A stretch of DNA of 64,000 nt from Pseudoscleropodium purum. Taxonomy: Eukaryota; Streptophyta; Bryopsida; Hypnales; Brachytheciaceae. The notes under the pieces are model-generated. The model was not told the origin of the DNA and made no database searches. It saw only the letters and a program-made list of their open reading frames with translations. The stretch covers positions 10,850,001 through 10,914,000 of the forward strand of contig OZ017797.1 of NCBI GenBank assembly GCA_963969395.1, given 5' to 3'. This document shows, piece by piece, positions 26,553 to 38,573 of the stretch; the stretch's first letter is position 1, and the number at the start of each line of letters is the position of its first letter. The position numbers and the translations under genes were made by a program.

Positions 26553-28265
26553 ATGGCTGCCTGCCGTCGAGTATTGCACGGCTTGCGCCACGCGCAGTTG
26601 CTGCTGGTAAGAACAACGATAAGCGCAACAACAGGTTTAGTGCCGCGCAACAACAGTGCTGGCGGATCATTCGGATTTGGTTTTGCAGGAGTGGAAACAG
26701 AGTTCGGAACATCGTCTTCTTCTTCTTCTTCGACGTCTTCTTCTTCCTGGTGTTGGCAAGAGGAGCGGTGGTCGTCGTGGAGGCATTTGGTGCCGAGGAG
26801 AGAGGTGCACGGGACGGCGTGGAGGGCGGATGGAGAAGAGGAGGAGGAGAAGCGGAGCGGAGGAGGGGGTGGTGGTGGGGTGAAGGAGGCAATGTACAAA
26901 GTGGCGAATGAGGAGACGCGCAATCTCGTGCAACAAGTGCACTGCGCGTCGCTCAAGAAGCGACTTCGGAACGATCCGCGCGATACCATCGGCTACGAGG
27001 AGCTTCTGCATATTTGTCGCACGGTGGGGATGGCCTCGGATGACGCGGAGGCGGCGAAGATGGCGCACGTGTTGAATGAGGCCGGGGTGGTGCTCACGTT
27101 CCGGGACAAGGCCCATTTGCATCCGGAGAAGGTCAGTGAAGGCTTTCACTTGAGGATTTTGAGAGTTTGTGCAATGGCATGGGAGGTTATGCGCATTCCA
27201 GTGCCATTGCAAATTCGAAATCCGGTGGCGCCATTGATTGTCAGGTCATTGCTTATCGGATTCCCTGAAATTTTTTATCATTAGATACTGCTGCATTTTG
27301 TATCGAAGTGTGTCGTTGTTCTTATCAGAAGACGACGTCGAGAGCGTTGCCAAGAAAAGGGTTATGTCTCGTCGAGGAAGGGTTTAGCCCCCATACAAGA
27401 CTCTTAATCTGTAGCAGGGTTTGGTGCACGGGCTGGTGTTCCGTAATTGGGATGGGAATGCTTACTCTCTCTGTTGATTTGTGAAAGTGCGATGGAATGA
27501 GGGTTTACATGAATTCCATTACGTGGAATTCAAAATCTGCTTGGCTAAGCAACGTATCTCCGCTTCCCACGGATTTTCATATTATAACTTACGGATTCCT
27601 AGGTATTTCTGTTCATAAACTGCCACCACCTTTGGTGGCAAAGTTTTTCTTCGTTCTTAGCTCAAGACGATGCTGAGAGTGATGCCAAGAAAAGCTTAGG
27701 TCTCTTTGAGGAAGGGTTTTAACTCCCATTCGAGATTTGTAATCTGTAACAGGGTTTGTTGCATGAGATGGTTAACATAAAGGGAAATTGGGACGGGACG
27801 TGCTCATTTCAGATTGCAGAGCTTGTGGCCAACGTCCTCCCCTTGTCGCTGCTGGGCGAAGACGATCAGCGGAGAATGGAGCTGTTAGCGTTGACGAAAA
27901 CGAAGGAAGAGATTGACAGAAAGGCTCACAAGCAGATGCGCGCTGTCCTGTGGACGGGCTTGTGTGGCCTTACGTTGCAGGTGCTGCTCTTTTTCCGGCT
28001 TACATTTTGGGAGCTTTCGTGGGATGTGATGGAGCCCATCGCGTTTTTCGCCACGGCGAGTGGCATCATCTGCGGTTACACGTACTTCATGTTCACGTCC
28101 CGGGATCCCACGTACCAAGACTTCATGCAGAGGATTTACCACTCCAGGCAACGGAAGCTGTTTCGGAAGCAGAATTTTGATATCAAGAGGTTCAAAGAAC
28201 TGCAAATGCAGTGCGAATCCGGGTGGAAGCCCTTGACCAAGAAGATAATGGAGGACGCTGATTGA
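26553..28265 (+). CDS. MCU: Mitochondrial calcium uniporter protein (MCU family), 2 exons
   Basis: Pore subunit of the inner-membrane Ca2+ uniporter. Exons are 26553-27131 and 27813-28265 (phase 0, GT-AG), giving 343 aa, close to the usual plant length. The chosen start MAACRRVLHGLRHAQLLLVR is a basic, amphipathic presequence suited to mitochondrial import; an in-frame ATG at 26460 would add 31 residues. Residues of about 50-110 are low complexity (Ser run, Glu run, Gly run). The conserved matrix domain covers about 115-225. Two membrane helices near 237-257 and 266-286 flank the signature WDVMEP (W263-P268), whose D264 and E267 form the Ca2+ selectivity filter in the family. A basic tail with YHSRQRKLFRKQ follows. 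The plant family has several paralogues, which cannot be separated here. It is convergent with RAB2 across an 11.7-kb gap. Confidence 0.95.
27314..27436 (+). repeat. Intron-internal direct duplication, copy 1 (MCU intron)
   Basis: Matches 27652-27771 in the same orientation. Shared blocks include GTTCTTA, AGACGA, GCCAAGAAAAG, GAGGAAGGGTTT and ATCTGTA(G/A)CAGGGTTTG. Similarity continues weakly past the listed end towards the splice acceptor. Confidence 0.8.
27652..27771 (+). repeat. Intron-internal direct duplication, copy 2 (MCU intron)
   Basis: Partner of 27314-27436. It lies directly before the exon 2 acceptor at 27811-27812. The sequence between copy 2 and the acceptor (AAATTGGGACGGGA) also resembles the sequence after copy 1 (TAATTGGGATGGGA). 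The duplicated unit may therefore have included an ancestral 3' splice region. Confidence 0.75.
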
Positions 28266-29869
28266 AGAGGAAGCCTGAAAATGGGTAATCTTCCTGTACT
28301 GTCCCCGTTGATTCTTTCATTCCTTTCATTAGGTCAAATAGTCTGACTAGACAGCGTAGGGAAATTTCACCGGAGTTTTTGAACTCCGACACGACTGTGA
28401 TGAAAACTTTTATTCATTTGGGAGACAAAGCGAGGTCCCGTTTAGCGTTAGGCTGACAGCAGAACACATTGCATTGAATCCACCACATTTTACACCCACT
28501 GGGTGCTGTTATTCACCCAAAAACTATTTGCTGAAATTAAACACACATCGTTGAGTCACTGCTCTGTGACCACGATGACTCATATATATAAGGTTCGTGC
28601 CATGGACTCGTTCCAGAGGCTTCTGGTTTCTAGGCTTGGGTTTGTAAGCCGCTTCACTCGGCCTTATCATTGTTGTACTTTTTGAACAGTTCTTTTGGAA
28701 CTTGCCGTCACCATCTGCAGCTCTTTAGTCAACTATTGTTGCATTTCCTCACTTTTAGAGAAACTGTGGAACCCATCGTTTTGGAGATGTGACCCAGAGT
28801 CACTTTGCCGCGAGGTTTCTTTGAAGCGTCCACGTGTACATTTGGGGTTCCTTCATACGTGCTTGGACACTTGTCACCTGAGCCATCCAGAGGGTTACCA
28901 AATGGGAAACCCATAACATTATATAACAAGGCAATAACTTAGCTCTTCACATGATGGAAAGGTATTATGCTTTGGGAGGGACTTGGGAGGGACTTAAGGT
29001 AGGTACTTCCAAAACCGCCCTTTTTTGCTACTGAGCTTATTTGCTATTCTTAGATTGGCCAAATTTTCATATGTTCTTGTTGGCAAGTGAAAGGAGGTTC
29101 CAACACACTAGAGAATGTGGCATTTGGATATTGTATGCAAAAGTTATTAAGGAACAAAGTTTGGTTCTAAAAGTGTTTCTTCTACATATGTACATAATTG
29201 ACTTTGGAGATGTACACATGGTATAGATGGCAATTTAAGGTTAGTGACACATTTGGATGTACCTACTTTATCAATTAATTCAAGGAAGGGGGTTGATTGA
29301 AGAGCTATGTAAGATAATTTGTTTCATTTTATGGATTTTCTTTTCAAGGATGCAAAAGGGCCCCTTGCCTCATTGGTAAACAATATTTTGTAAGGTTACT
29401 TCTTGATAATCTTTAGCAAGTCTAGAGTAGTGGTAAAAATTACAAGGTTCGAAAATGGCTCACATGTGTTGATGGTGATCATTTTTGTCTCAAAATGAAA
29501 CCTTGTGGGGACATGGGAGCCACTTTAGAACCTTATTCTTTTTACCACCTTCTACCTTAGTTGGGATAGACCACATTCTTGATCTTTGGTTTGAAATCTA
29601 TTGTACTTTTGTTTGTATAAGAAATAATTTCATCATTTGACCATATTGAATTATACAAATTTCAAAGATTCATCTACTTTGAAATTTTAGTAATCATTGG
29701 ACAAAGTATTTTCAAGATTAGAATGTTTGTATGAAGTATATTTCAAATGTGGAAATAAGATAATTACAAGCGGTTTGATTCAATGAGCAAAATGTGGGAA
29801 AATTTTGGAATTGAAGGTGAATTAGTTCTAAATCATATGCGCACTTGATAGCTCAAAATAACACATTAT
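28266..29869. other. MCU 3' flank and intergenic DNA
   Basis: The first few hundred bases keep the higher GC content of the gene and probably include the MCU 3' UTR. AT-rich DNA follows. No gene is supported. Confidence 0.45.
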
Positions 29870-30120
29870 ATACAAGGATTGTTATTATGTGAACATAGGA
29901 CCATGAGCTCATGAGCCTACAGGATTATATACCTATATTATAGGTGTCTATATTATAGAAACCTCACATGATTATAGTGTAACTATGTTATAGATACTTA
30001 TATTATAGGTGTTTATATTATAAGCACCTTCAATGGTTGTAGGATATTTACTAATATGCTTGTTCAAGGCTCATATGCTTGCATTTTCATACTCACTCAC
30101 TAGCGCCATTATATTATATA
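29870..30120 (+). repeat. Dispersed repeat family R3, copy 1
   Basis: Matches 37107-37345. Landmarks are GGATTGTTATTATGTG, CATGAGCC, CCTATATTATAGGTGTCTAT (itself partly palindromic), AGCACCTT and later ATATGCTT. Noncoding. Confidence 0.7.
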
Positions 30121-31298
30121 CATGTGCTTTGCTTTCCTACAAAACATTTAATGATTTTCAAAATTATTATGAATGATATGGTGATCTAAAATGAATTATA
30201 AAAAGAACATCTATTCACAAAAAGGATAGGGTTGAGATCATGGTTTGCAAAACCAAGGACATGGAGCCTTGTAATATTGTAGTTACACATACATGCTTGG
30301 ACACATTATTAAAAAGAAAAAAATTATTTTGCTTTGAAATACTTTCATTGTTCTTTGTCTTTTATATGACCTTCTTCTATAGTCATCTTCAATGATGACC
30401 CCCAATCAATCATGAACCTTTCTTTTTACCTTCGTCATTGCTTAGATGTGGGTCATTACTAATTTCCTTATCATGATATAGTACTAACCCAAAGAGGAGG
30501 CTTCTATATAATTATATATTTGAGAATTTTATAAATCTAAACCACAATTTGATTAGTGCATATTGTATGTACAAACCCTAATCACATATGAATTTCATAA
30601 TTTACCACCCATATCCAAATGGATTTGTGGGTAACATAATTTGCAACCACTTAGAGACCAAAAAGCAATCATGCAATTGAAGCATTAAAAGGTCAATTAG
30701 CAATTAAAACAAGCATCTCTTTAATGTATATAGTTGCATCCATTGGTAAAAAAAAAGTAACCCATATTGTCTATTAAACCAACACTAATATCTAGAGATG
30801 AAGGTTAGGTCATGCCCCTATAGCACAAATAATGTTCGACAATAGAGAGCATGTAAAAAACAAGTGATGGCTTCTATTTGTTTTGTTTAAGAGTGGTCAC
30901 ATTGAAGTATTGTAATCAAACATTCTTTCCTTTTCAAACTTACACTTCTTAAGCCCTTACTAGACAATGTCTCCAAACTGTATTCCTTAAATGGTATAAA
31001 AGATATATTTAATTGATCACCATATTTAACATTGGGTTCAAATTCTTGTCTCCATTCTACAAAAATAGGGAGAGTCATAGTAGGAAATTGAAAATGGGGA
31101 ATCCAAAGTAGAGACAACAATGCTTCTACACAATGATCTAATTCAAAATCAGATGACTTTAGTAGAATGACTCTAAATTGTGACAATTCCATATCATGGG
31201 ATTATTGAGAAGTTTATCTGTAAGATAACTTTAGCTATAAACCCCTTGAAATTGACATAAAATGTAGCATTCTATATAGATCATCAAGATTGGAGAAG
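30121..31298. other. AT-rich intergenic DNA, no gene recognised
   Basis: A 101-codon minus-strand frame at 30887-31192 matches no family I recognise and lies between repeats. I do not call it a gene. Confidence 0.4.
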
Positions 31299-32145
31299 GT
31301 TTAACCCCCAGAGGACCATTGTCCCTTTGGTAGACAAATGGGATTTTAGGCAAGCACCTATGGGCTGAATTTTTTTCTTGATTTTTTGAAATTTTTTTTG
31401 AAGATAGAAAAATTGATTAGGTATCCGGGAATATAATTTTTTTTCAATTGGTGCCCAAGAACAAAAGTTATACCTAAATAAGCTCAAAATAGGGGATGGG
31501 GGACAGGGAAAAAAATTTTAAAAATTTTAATTTTTAATTTATAAATTTTTTTCTTGATAGATTATATTTTTGTCTACATGGAAAACTCTGATTTATTCCA
31601 TTTGGATTTGTTATGAGAAAGTTATAGAAAATCTTGTTTTTTGGGCAATTAAAACATCTTTTCAAAAAAGTAGGATTCATTAATGAATGCAATTTTTATA
31701 GTTAAAAAGAAAAAAAGTTCAAAATGGTTTATTTTTTTTTCTAGAATAATCTCAAGACTGGAATTAGTGTATTTTAATACCACTTTAGAGATATTAATAA
31801 TTTAGATTTTCCTTCTACCTTGTACCTATTTTTACTTAGCAATATTTTAAAGGATAAAAATTAAGCTTTTTTGAATTTTTTTTTCCCAGGCCCTCAATTC
31901 AATTCTCCACAATAGGTTAAAAATTTTAAAAATAAAAAAATCTAATCATGTAATGTACTGAAAAACTTGTTTTTTTCATTTTAAATGCAGATATCTTGCA
32001 ATCTGTATGGACAAAAATTTTGAATTTTTTTTACAAATTCCTATAGTAATCAAGTGTAAGATCCTATGATTAGATGTGAAAAAAAATTATTTAAAATTAT
32101 TTTTTGCTATAGAAATAGTAGTGTTGAGTGTTTTTTAGTAGAGAA
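31299..32145 (+). repeat. Dispersed noncoding repeat family R1, copy B
   Basis: The most complete R1 copy. Its 5' half (ATTGTCCCTTTGG, then AGATAGAAAAATTGATTA, CAATTGGTGCCCAAGAACAAAAGTTATA) aligns with 49183-49440. Its 3' half aligns with copy A at 24058-24740. A related tail block (AAGATCCTATGATTA... AAATGGCAATTTTGGAGCG) recurs near 33080-33175. Confidence 0.78.
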
Positions 32146-32378
32146 AAGGCCTTGGTCCTTTAGGGATTAATAGACTATAGAGTTTAGTATAGCTTGATCT
32201 TCACACTCCTTGAACTTTGCCTCACACACTTCTCTTAAAGCTAGAATGAATAGTCAACAACTTCTAGGACTCCCCTATTCTACTTTAACTCTCCCTCAAA
32301 TGAAAACATTCCAAACCATCTATGTACCCATTCCTAATAAGTAGACTCCTTTAAAAGTGTTTCCCAAAAGTGCAATTA

Positions 32379-32960
32379 ATCCCTAAAACCTTGAACATAC
32401 TTATTTGAGAACATAGCATTTTGGGGCAACTCACTACGAACAAATTTTTCAATTTAAAAATAAATAAATTTCATACAACATGTACCCAAGGAATAGCTTT
32501 AAAGTACAACAATTTTTGTAACTTTTCACTACATGGTTAAGAAATTATTGTATAATGTCATTTTCAACGAAGTGCAGGTAGCTCAAAATTTTTCTTAAAG
32601 ATCATTTTTTTAAGAAATAAAAATTTCAAATTGGTTTTCTAGATTTATATCTTTGCAAAAAGATTTAAATTATTCCATTTTGATTAATGAGATGAATGTT
32701 ACAAGGAGTTTTAGTTTGCACGTAGTTATAGATTCTCTATTCTATAATAAACTTTGAAGTCCTTTATTTAACTCAATTTTCAATATTTTTGAAAAAAAAC
32801 AAAAAAATTAGGTGTAGATTGTATATTAAAACATTACAACCATTGGGACTGGCATTTTTCAATTTTGTAATGAAATTCTTAACAATTTAGTGTCTTGAAT
32901 CATTCTCTACTTCTTTCTACTTACTATTTTTTTCCTATATATTGTACAATTTCAAATGAT
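32379..32960 (+). repeat. Dispersed repeat family R2, copy 1
   Basis: Collinear with 37512-38330 except for about 246 bp present only in that copy. Shared blocks: ACATAGCATTTTGG, AGCTTTAAAGTACAACAATTTT, ATTCCATTTTGATTAAT, CTTTATTTAACTCAATTTTC and ACATTACAACCATTGG. Confidence 0.75.
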
Positions 32961-34089
32961 CTAAAAATTTTCAAGCATATAACCAACTTTCTTTGAAGAA
33001 TGAATCCTAAGAATAACCACCATTTTAGACATTTTTTCATAAAAATATGACCTTACAAATGGTGGAAATTTTTAAAAAAAATACAAGATCCTATGATTAA
33101 ATATATCTAAAAATGTTTTTTTGTCTAAAATTTGGTAATTGTCACTAGAAATGGCAATTTTGGAGCGTTTTTGATGAAAGCATAGTCAAAACCTTTAGGG
33201 GGTTAAATTGTCCCCATACTAAGCTTTGACTCATGAACTTTTGATTATTTTCTAAATTTCAATTTATGACCAAGCTATATGATAGTTTCAATGGCTTAAG
33301 GAGCTATCTATTTTGAAAATTCATAGTAATTATACATCTTATACAAAAATAAGAATTTTTTTCTTGAAAATTTATGATTTTTAATTAATGCAACCATAAA
33401 ATTTATTTTGGAAAAGATACTTCCAACTATGCTGAATTATTTATTTAAGCATTATTGAGTGCTTCCCACCTTAACCTTTTAGTGACCGTGGTTGAATTGA
33501 GGAGTGAACATAGTTTTTGAATTCAAATTTGGAAAAGGGAAATTTCATCACTACTCCAAGGAAGTAATTCTAGATCAAATTGTAGGAATTGATATCGTAG
33601 GCTTTATCCGTGATAAGAACAAAAAATGAAAATGATCTGACGATGCAATTTGTTGTAAGTGATCTTCAAAGTGCGATGCATTGAAATAGCCTTCAATTGA
33701 AGCAACATAATATATTTTAGCCCATAACTTTTGAAACATGTCTCTACAATTCATGAGGTTGCTAGGCAACATTTCTATTGTTCCTAGGCATCAATTTCAA
33801 ATAAAATCACATGTATTGCTGAATATATATGCGACTTAGAAGGTATGACTCAAGTCACCCCTCTTGTCTTTGGACAAGCACAACTATCTCATTACTGCAC
33901 ATAATTCTTTGAAATTAGATTTGTTTGGAGCACATGCTAAAGTTCTATTTGCATTACTCTTCGGGGGGTTTCAAATATCTTGTATTAAGAGCTATAAAAG
34001 ACAAAGAATCCAAAATTTGACCCAAAAGTGGTCAACTGGTCACTAAAGGGTTAATGAGTTTTTTAAATTTCTTCATCCACCCTCAATCG
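32961..34089. other. AT-rich intergenic DNA, no gene recognised
   Basis: Contains the partial R1-like tail near 33080-33175. No supported coding sequence. Confidence 0.45.
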
Positions 34090-34380
34090 AACTAGATGCA
34101 ATGGCTTTGAGGTGGAAGCACCAATAATTGATCAAATAAGCAATTTGGAAGTAGATTTTGTGTAGTACGAGTTGGTGAATATTTTTCCCATGCAGGAAGA
34201 TAGTAATTATGAGAATTGCTAAATTTTCAGATTCTTATTCAAAAAATTGAAATTATAGTGCATTTTGAGAGGCAAAAGAATTCTTGACCCATAAGCAATG
34301 TCTAGAGTCTTCTAATTCCAATCATTCCAAACAGTACTTTCTTGCTTATTACTACAAGTAATGTGTCATAACCTTATTAG
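34090..34380 (+). repeat. Dispersed repeat family R5, copy 1
   Basis: Collinear with 50690-50960. Landmarks are GTGGAAGCACCAATA, GAGTTGGTGAATA, TTTTTCCCATGCAGGAAGATA, CTAATTCCAATCATTC and ACTACAAGTAATGTGTCA. Confidence 0.7.
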
Positions 34381-34759
34381 TTGCCAACTTCAAAAGGACA
34401 TAAAAAACAAATTTCAAGCTTCACATCCGGTAGATCTGGCCTAAGGTTGGAAATAGCCCAACTTCCTAGTTGGATACTGGGCATGGTTGGTAATTGGTGC
34501 CTCCACCTTAGACATGGCACCCCCACAGCACCTCATAAGGGAAATGTGCTCTTTATTAAAGTAGATGGCTCTAAAAGCAACCCTCTCCTTGCAACCGCCC
34601 CATAGCTGATTGTAAAATGGATGGAAGCTGATTTTTGAACAAACCACTATTGCTATTGAATGAATCAAGAATTTTTTTTTTATTTTATTCCAAAAGTCAA
34701 TCATTTCCTCCATGGTTCAAAAATCGCTTTAGAAGTTGTAGGGGGACAGATTTTAGGAG
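34381..34759. other. Intergenic DNA, no gene recognised
   Basis: Slightly higher GC content than its surroundings. Overlapping short frames on both strands match nothing I recognise. Confidence 0.4.
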
Positions 34760-34965
34760 ACCTGTAGTCACAAATAGGTATCTACTACAAAAATCTTTGA
34801 AAATTCATAACTAATTCAAAAATACTTTGAAAATATGAAACCACTTGTGTAATGTTTGGCATCCATTTTTCTTTCTCTAAAAAATGAGCTAAAAATATTT
34901 TTATTCATCCAAACCTATGAAAAAGGCAAATCAACCTTTAAAGGGGCGCTTTTACAACCATCTAC
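34760..34965 (+). repeat. Dispersed repeat family R4, copy 2
   Basis: Partner of 7450-7650, in the same orientation and clearly diverged. Confidence 0.6.
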
Positions 34966-35334
34966 CTTAATGTGCTCTTTAGTTTGTAAGTTGGTGTTAG
35001 ATGACTAGGGTTCAAAATACCCATTGTGCAATAATGAGTAAGATAGGAATATTAGTACGACCAATCCTTTTTTTTTACTTTCTAAGAAAGTTCTCCAATG
35101 GCAATTGCTTAAAATTTAGGGAAGCATTGTATTTCTACATTCATCTATCTTTTAAACCCAAAAACACTTTTCAATCATATTCATGCACTTTTTCATTCAA
35201 ATCTGGCAACTTCATCTACTTTTTTTTAAAGAGAAACATATTTCTAGTGAAAAAAATTACTTTTATCTTGCGAAAAGTAGAAATTTATTTTGAAATGGTG
35301 CAAAAGAAGGGTTGAGTAAGTACATTAAACGGTT

Positions 35335-35787
35335 TCAATGTACTTGCTCTTATCATTTATGCCTTGAAATGATAAGAGCAAGTGTATTGAACCCGTTTAT
35401 GAATTGGCACTGTTTATCGGATTCCATAGTACATTAAATCCTCCATTCAAAGTGAGTGGGCCTAGGAAGTTGGATTTACTCTAGAAAAAACATACAAATT
35501 TTTTATTTTTTATATAAATTTGATTTTGCAAATTTTGAAGACATATTTGCAATTAGAGCCCCCAACTTAGCTAGGAGAGGTCTAGAACATACCCTAAAGG
35601 TGGCTCAAAATAGAGGCTTATATTTACTTAAACCCTTGAAGGATCAAAAAAATACTTTGTTAGGCTCACTTTAAATGGAGGATTTAACATCTTTTGAAAT
35701 ACCATAAATGGTGCCAATTCATAAATGGGTTCAATGTACCTACTCTTGTTATTTCAAGGCATAAATGACAAGAGCAAATACATTGAA
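35335..35787. repeat. Nested foldback element (hairpins inside a long inverted repeat)
   Basis: The outer arms pair at several points. GAACCCGTTTATGAATTGGCAC (35389-35410) pairs with 35711-35732 at 21 of 22 bases, and the 22-mer at 35435-35456 pairs with 35665-35686 at 21 of 22. Each outer end is itself a hairpin. In the left one, 35335-35358 pairs with 35367-35390 with two mismatches around an 8-base loop. In the right one, 35730-35754 pairs with 35763-35787 with three mismatches. About 210 bp of unrelated sequence form the centre. This is typical of a foldback or MITE-type element. No clear target duplication was found. Confidence 0.85.
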
Positions 35788-37106
35788 ATCATTTATGGAC
35801 CGACACTATTAATTCCTACCTTAATACTATTTCCTCTATCCCACTAAACCCCTCCCCCAAAAAGAATTTCCATGAGGAATTAACTATATTTTTAGTTTGT
35901 ATGCTAGTGATACATGCATTCAAAAACTAGTAACTCATCCCTCAAATCTATACAAAGTCTTTAGTCTAGGCAGCAACATTTAGGCACCTAACATCCAAGC
36001 AAAAAGTATCATATTTGAGCATAGTCCATGAATGTTGTTGGCTTGTCATTCTTGATTTAAAGGTTGGTGGCAACAATGGAATCCTATAAATATTTTTACC
36101 AACCTAAAATACCCACAATAAAGAAACATGGCCCACTTCATGAATAAATCTTCATAATGCCCTTGAAGTGGTCACCAAACCTATTATCAATGTACACTAT
36201 TGTCTGAGGAAGCAACAAGTACAAAGTGCTTCATATGGGCAAGGCCAAGCTTGCTAGGGGAAGAATGCTTCTTGATCGCTTGACTTGCCTCCATGAGGTT
36301 GTTCAACACAACCAATGCTTACTCAATGGTTATAATCAATAAACAAAGCTTTTTAGTAGGACAAGATTTGTGCCAGATTTGGAGGTTTTTAGTGGGACAA
36401 AGGAAGTATAATTTACTCTAAATTATAGAGACCATTTCTCCATGAAATGGATTGCTATTAATTCTAGAATGCCAAGGTAGGTCACTATAGAAATCATCCT
36501 TTTTGGTACTATATTGTGTGAATTGATTGCTTAAAAAAACAAGAATACTCATTGGAGATCAAACTATTGTGCAAGACTCTCCCATTTTTCACACAAATGT
36601 CAAGGATGAACATCTACACTTATGTCTTATGTGGAAGGATTCTTTGTCACCTGTTGGACACTTTGAGGTTGCTACATTGTTACAAGGTTGAAGTAGGGAG
36701 CCTATTATGGACCTTAAGCCCGATGCAATGCAAATCTATACCAGTCCAACATTTCAAACACTGAAATGTTGGATGTATTTACATATACATTGAATTGGGC
36801 TCATGGGTGATAATGGGCTCCCGACCTTACCCTCAACCCTCTTGGCATACTATATAAAAATATGTAATTGTGTTTTACATCATAGCATATAGTCTATACC
36901 AAGGTTTCTATATTATTCTATTTTATATAAATGTGATTATAGCCTTTCAACTCCAAATCAAGGAAAATACTCATTTTTTAGAGCTTTCAAGAGGAATAGA
37001 ATCTAAAGTTCAAAAGCTTCATTTTGTCTATTTAAAAATCATTATAAATTTGAAAATCAAGTTTTAGCAAAAAAGAATGTCATGAGTACTATTTATTCTC
37101 TTTATG
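35788..37106. other. AT-rich intergenic DNA, no gene recognised
   Basis: Contains a perfect 11-bp hairpin CCAACATTTCA/TGAAATGTTGG near 36737-36765. The short frames have no family signature. Confidence 0.45.
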
Positions 37107-37345
37107 AAGAGGATTGCTATTATGTGGGCCTAGAGTTATGAGCCTATGAGCCTAAAAGACTATACACCCTATATTATAGGTGTCTATATTATAAAAACCT
37201 TCCATGGTTATAATGTAATTATATTGTAAATACCTATATTATAAATGTTTATGATACATGAAGCACCTTTGATCTATATACTATTAGGATATTAACTTAT
37301 TCCTATACTCACATGCTTATATTTTCATCCTTACATACTAACATT
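37107..37345 (+). repeat. Dispersed repeat family R3, copy 2
   Basis: Partner of 29870-30120. It shares the CCTATATTATAGGTGTCTAT core and flanking blocks in the same order. Confidence 0.7.
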
Positions 37346-37511
37346 GTTGTATATATGAATACTAAGTTTTTGATACGGATAATAAAATCTAACAATAACT
37401 AATGTGACTTATTCTAAACTTAATGATGCAGATACAACATCGACAATAATGTATTAAAAAAAACTAAATGGAAATCATCCATTTGTTTATTATAAAATGG
37501 ATTGCTTGGAC

Positions 37512-38330
37512 AATATTATTAATCCCTAAAGGACCAAGTAGCATTTTTTGACAACATAGCATTTTGGTCATCCATTTACAAACAAAATTTTCATTTTTTT
37601 TCCTTTGAAATTTTTACACATGTGGTTGAAGATTAGCTTTAAGGTGCAACAATTTTCATAACTTTTAACTACATAATAAAAAAATTATTATATAGTATGT
37701 AGTTTCTTTTAGAGCCTACGCAACCTAGGCAATTAAAAAAAATCACTTTTTTAAATTGATTTTTAAGTTTGATGTATATTTAGAAAGCTTTGAATCATTC
37801 CATTTTGATTAATAAGATAAAAGTCATGATGATTTTTAGTTTGTGGGTAGTTATGGAATTGACACCTTAAATGAATTTTTTGTTTGTTTGTTTGTTATAG
37901 TGAGGTTTCTAGAATAGTGTTTTCTAAGGTAGTGTTTGTAGTATTGTTGAAAAGCTCTCTATGAGGAGGGGTGCACAGACTTGGTTTTGTGGTGTATGAA
38001 CTTATGGTGTGAAGGTTATGGATTTTTTTAGTTGTTCTTGAATACAAAATTTTTTAATTGAATTTTAATTTTATTTTGACTATTGCAATGGCACAAGGTG
38101 CACTAGTTTCTATTCTAAAATAAACTTTAAAGCTCTTTATTTAACTCAATTTTCAATATTTTTGGAAGAAAATTAAATCTTGGGATGTAAATTGTTTATT
38201 ACAACATTACAACCATTGGATTGGAATTTTCAATTCCATAACTAAATTTTTAACAATTTAGTATTTTAAATCATTCTCTACTTCTTTTCTACTTATTTAT
38301 TTTTCCAAGCACAATTATAAAATATTGTTT
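37512..38330 (+). repeat. Dispersed repeat family R2, copy 2, with a 246-bp extra segment
   Basis: Collinear with 32379-32960 on both sides of about 37861-38106, which is absent from the other copy. The extra segment starts GACACCTTAAATG, contains a short GTTTG repeat and ends CACAAGGTGCACTAG. Its ends share only a CACCTT/AAGGTG inversion and no clear target duplication. Confidence 0.7.
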
Positions 38331-38573
38331 GTTGAAATTTTTCATATGTATTCCTAACTTATTTCAACATATTATGGAGGGTTGCAAGTTGTGAGATCTA
38401 CAACTTTTGAGTAAAAGTTTGAAAGATAAAATCTAACCATTTGAGAAGAATTGAAAATATTTCTTTCTCAAATCCAAGCATCATGATCTTCCAATTAATA
38501 AGGTTTCTCACTCTAAAATTTTAGGAGGATTACTTTAGCAAGATAACTAAAAGATCTTATAGTTGAATTCATT

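Noticed and set aside
26363..26989. Long minus-strand open frame (208 codons) and other antisense frames across MCU exon 1
   Set aside because: They are shadows of the GC-rich, repeat-biased coding exon on the plus strand. Their products are low complexity and match no family, whereas the plus frame continues into the conserved MCU domain.
29929..30030. Short regularly spaced TATATTATAG units, considered as a CRISPR-like array
   Set aside because: The units are degenerate and AT-rich with no constant spacer length, the block recurs as a dispersed repeat at 37107, and the genome is eukaryotic.
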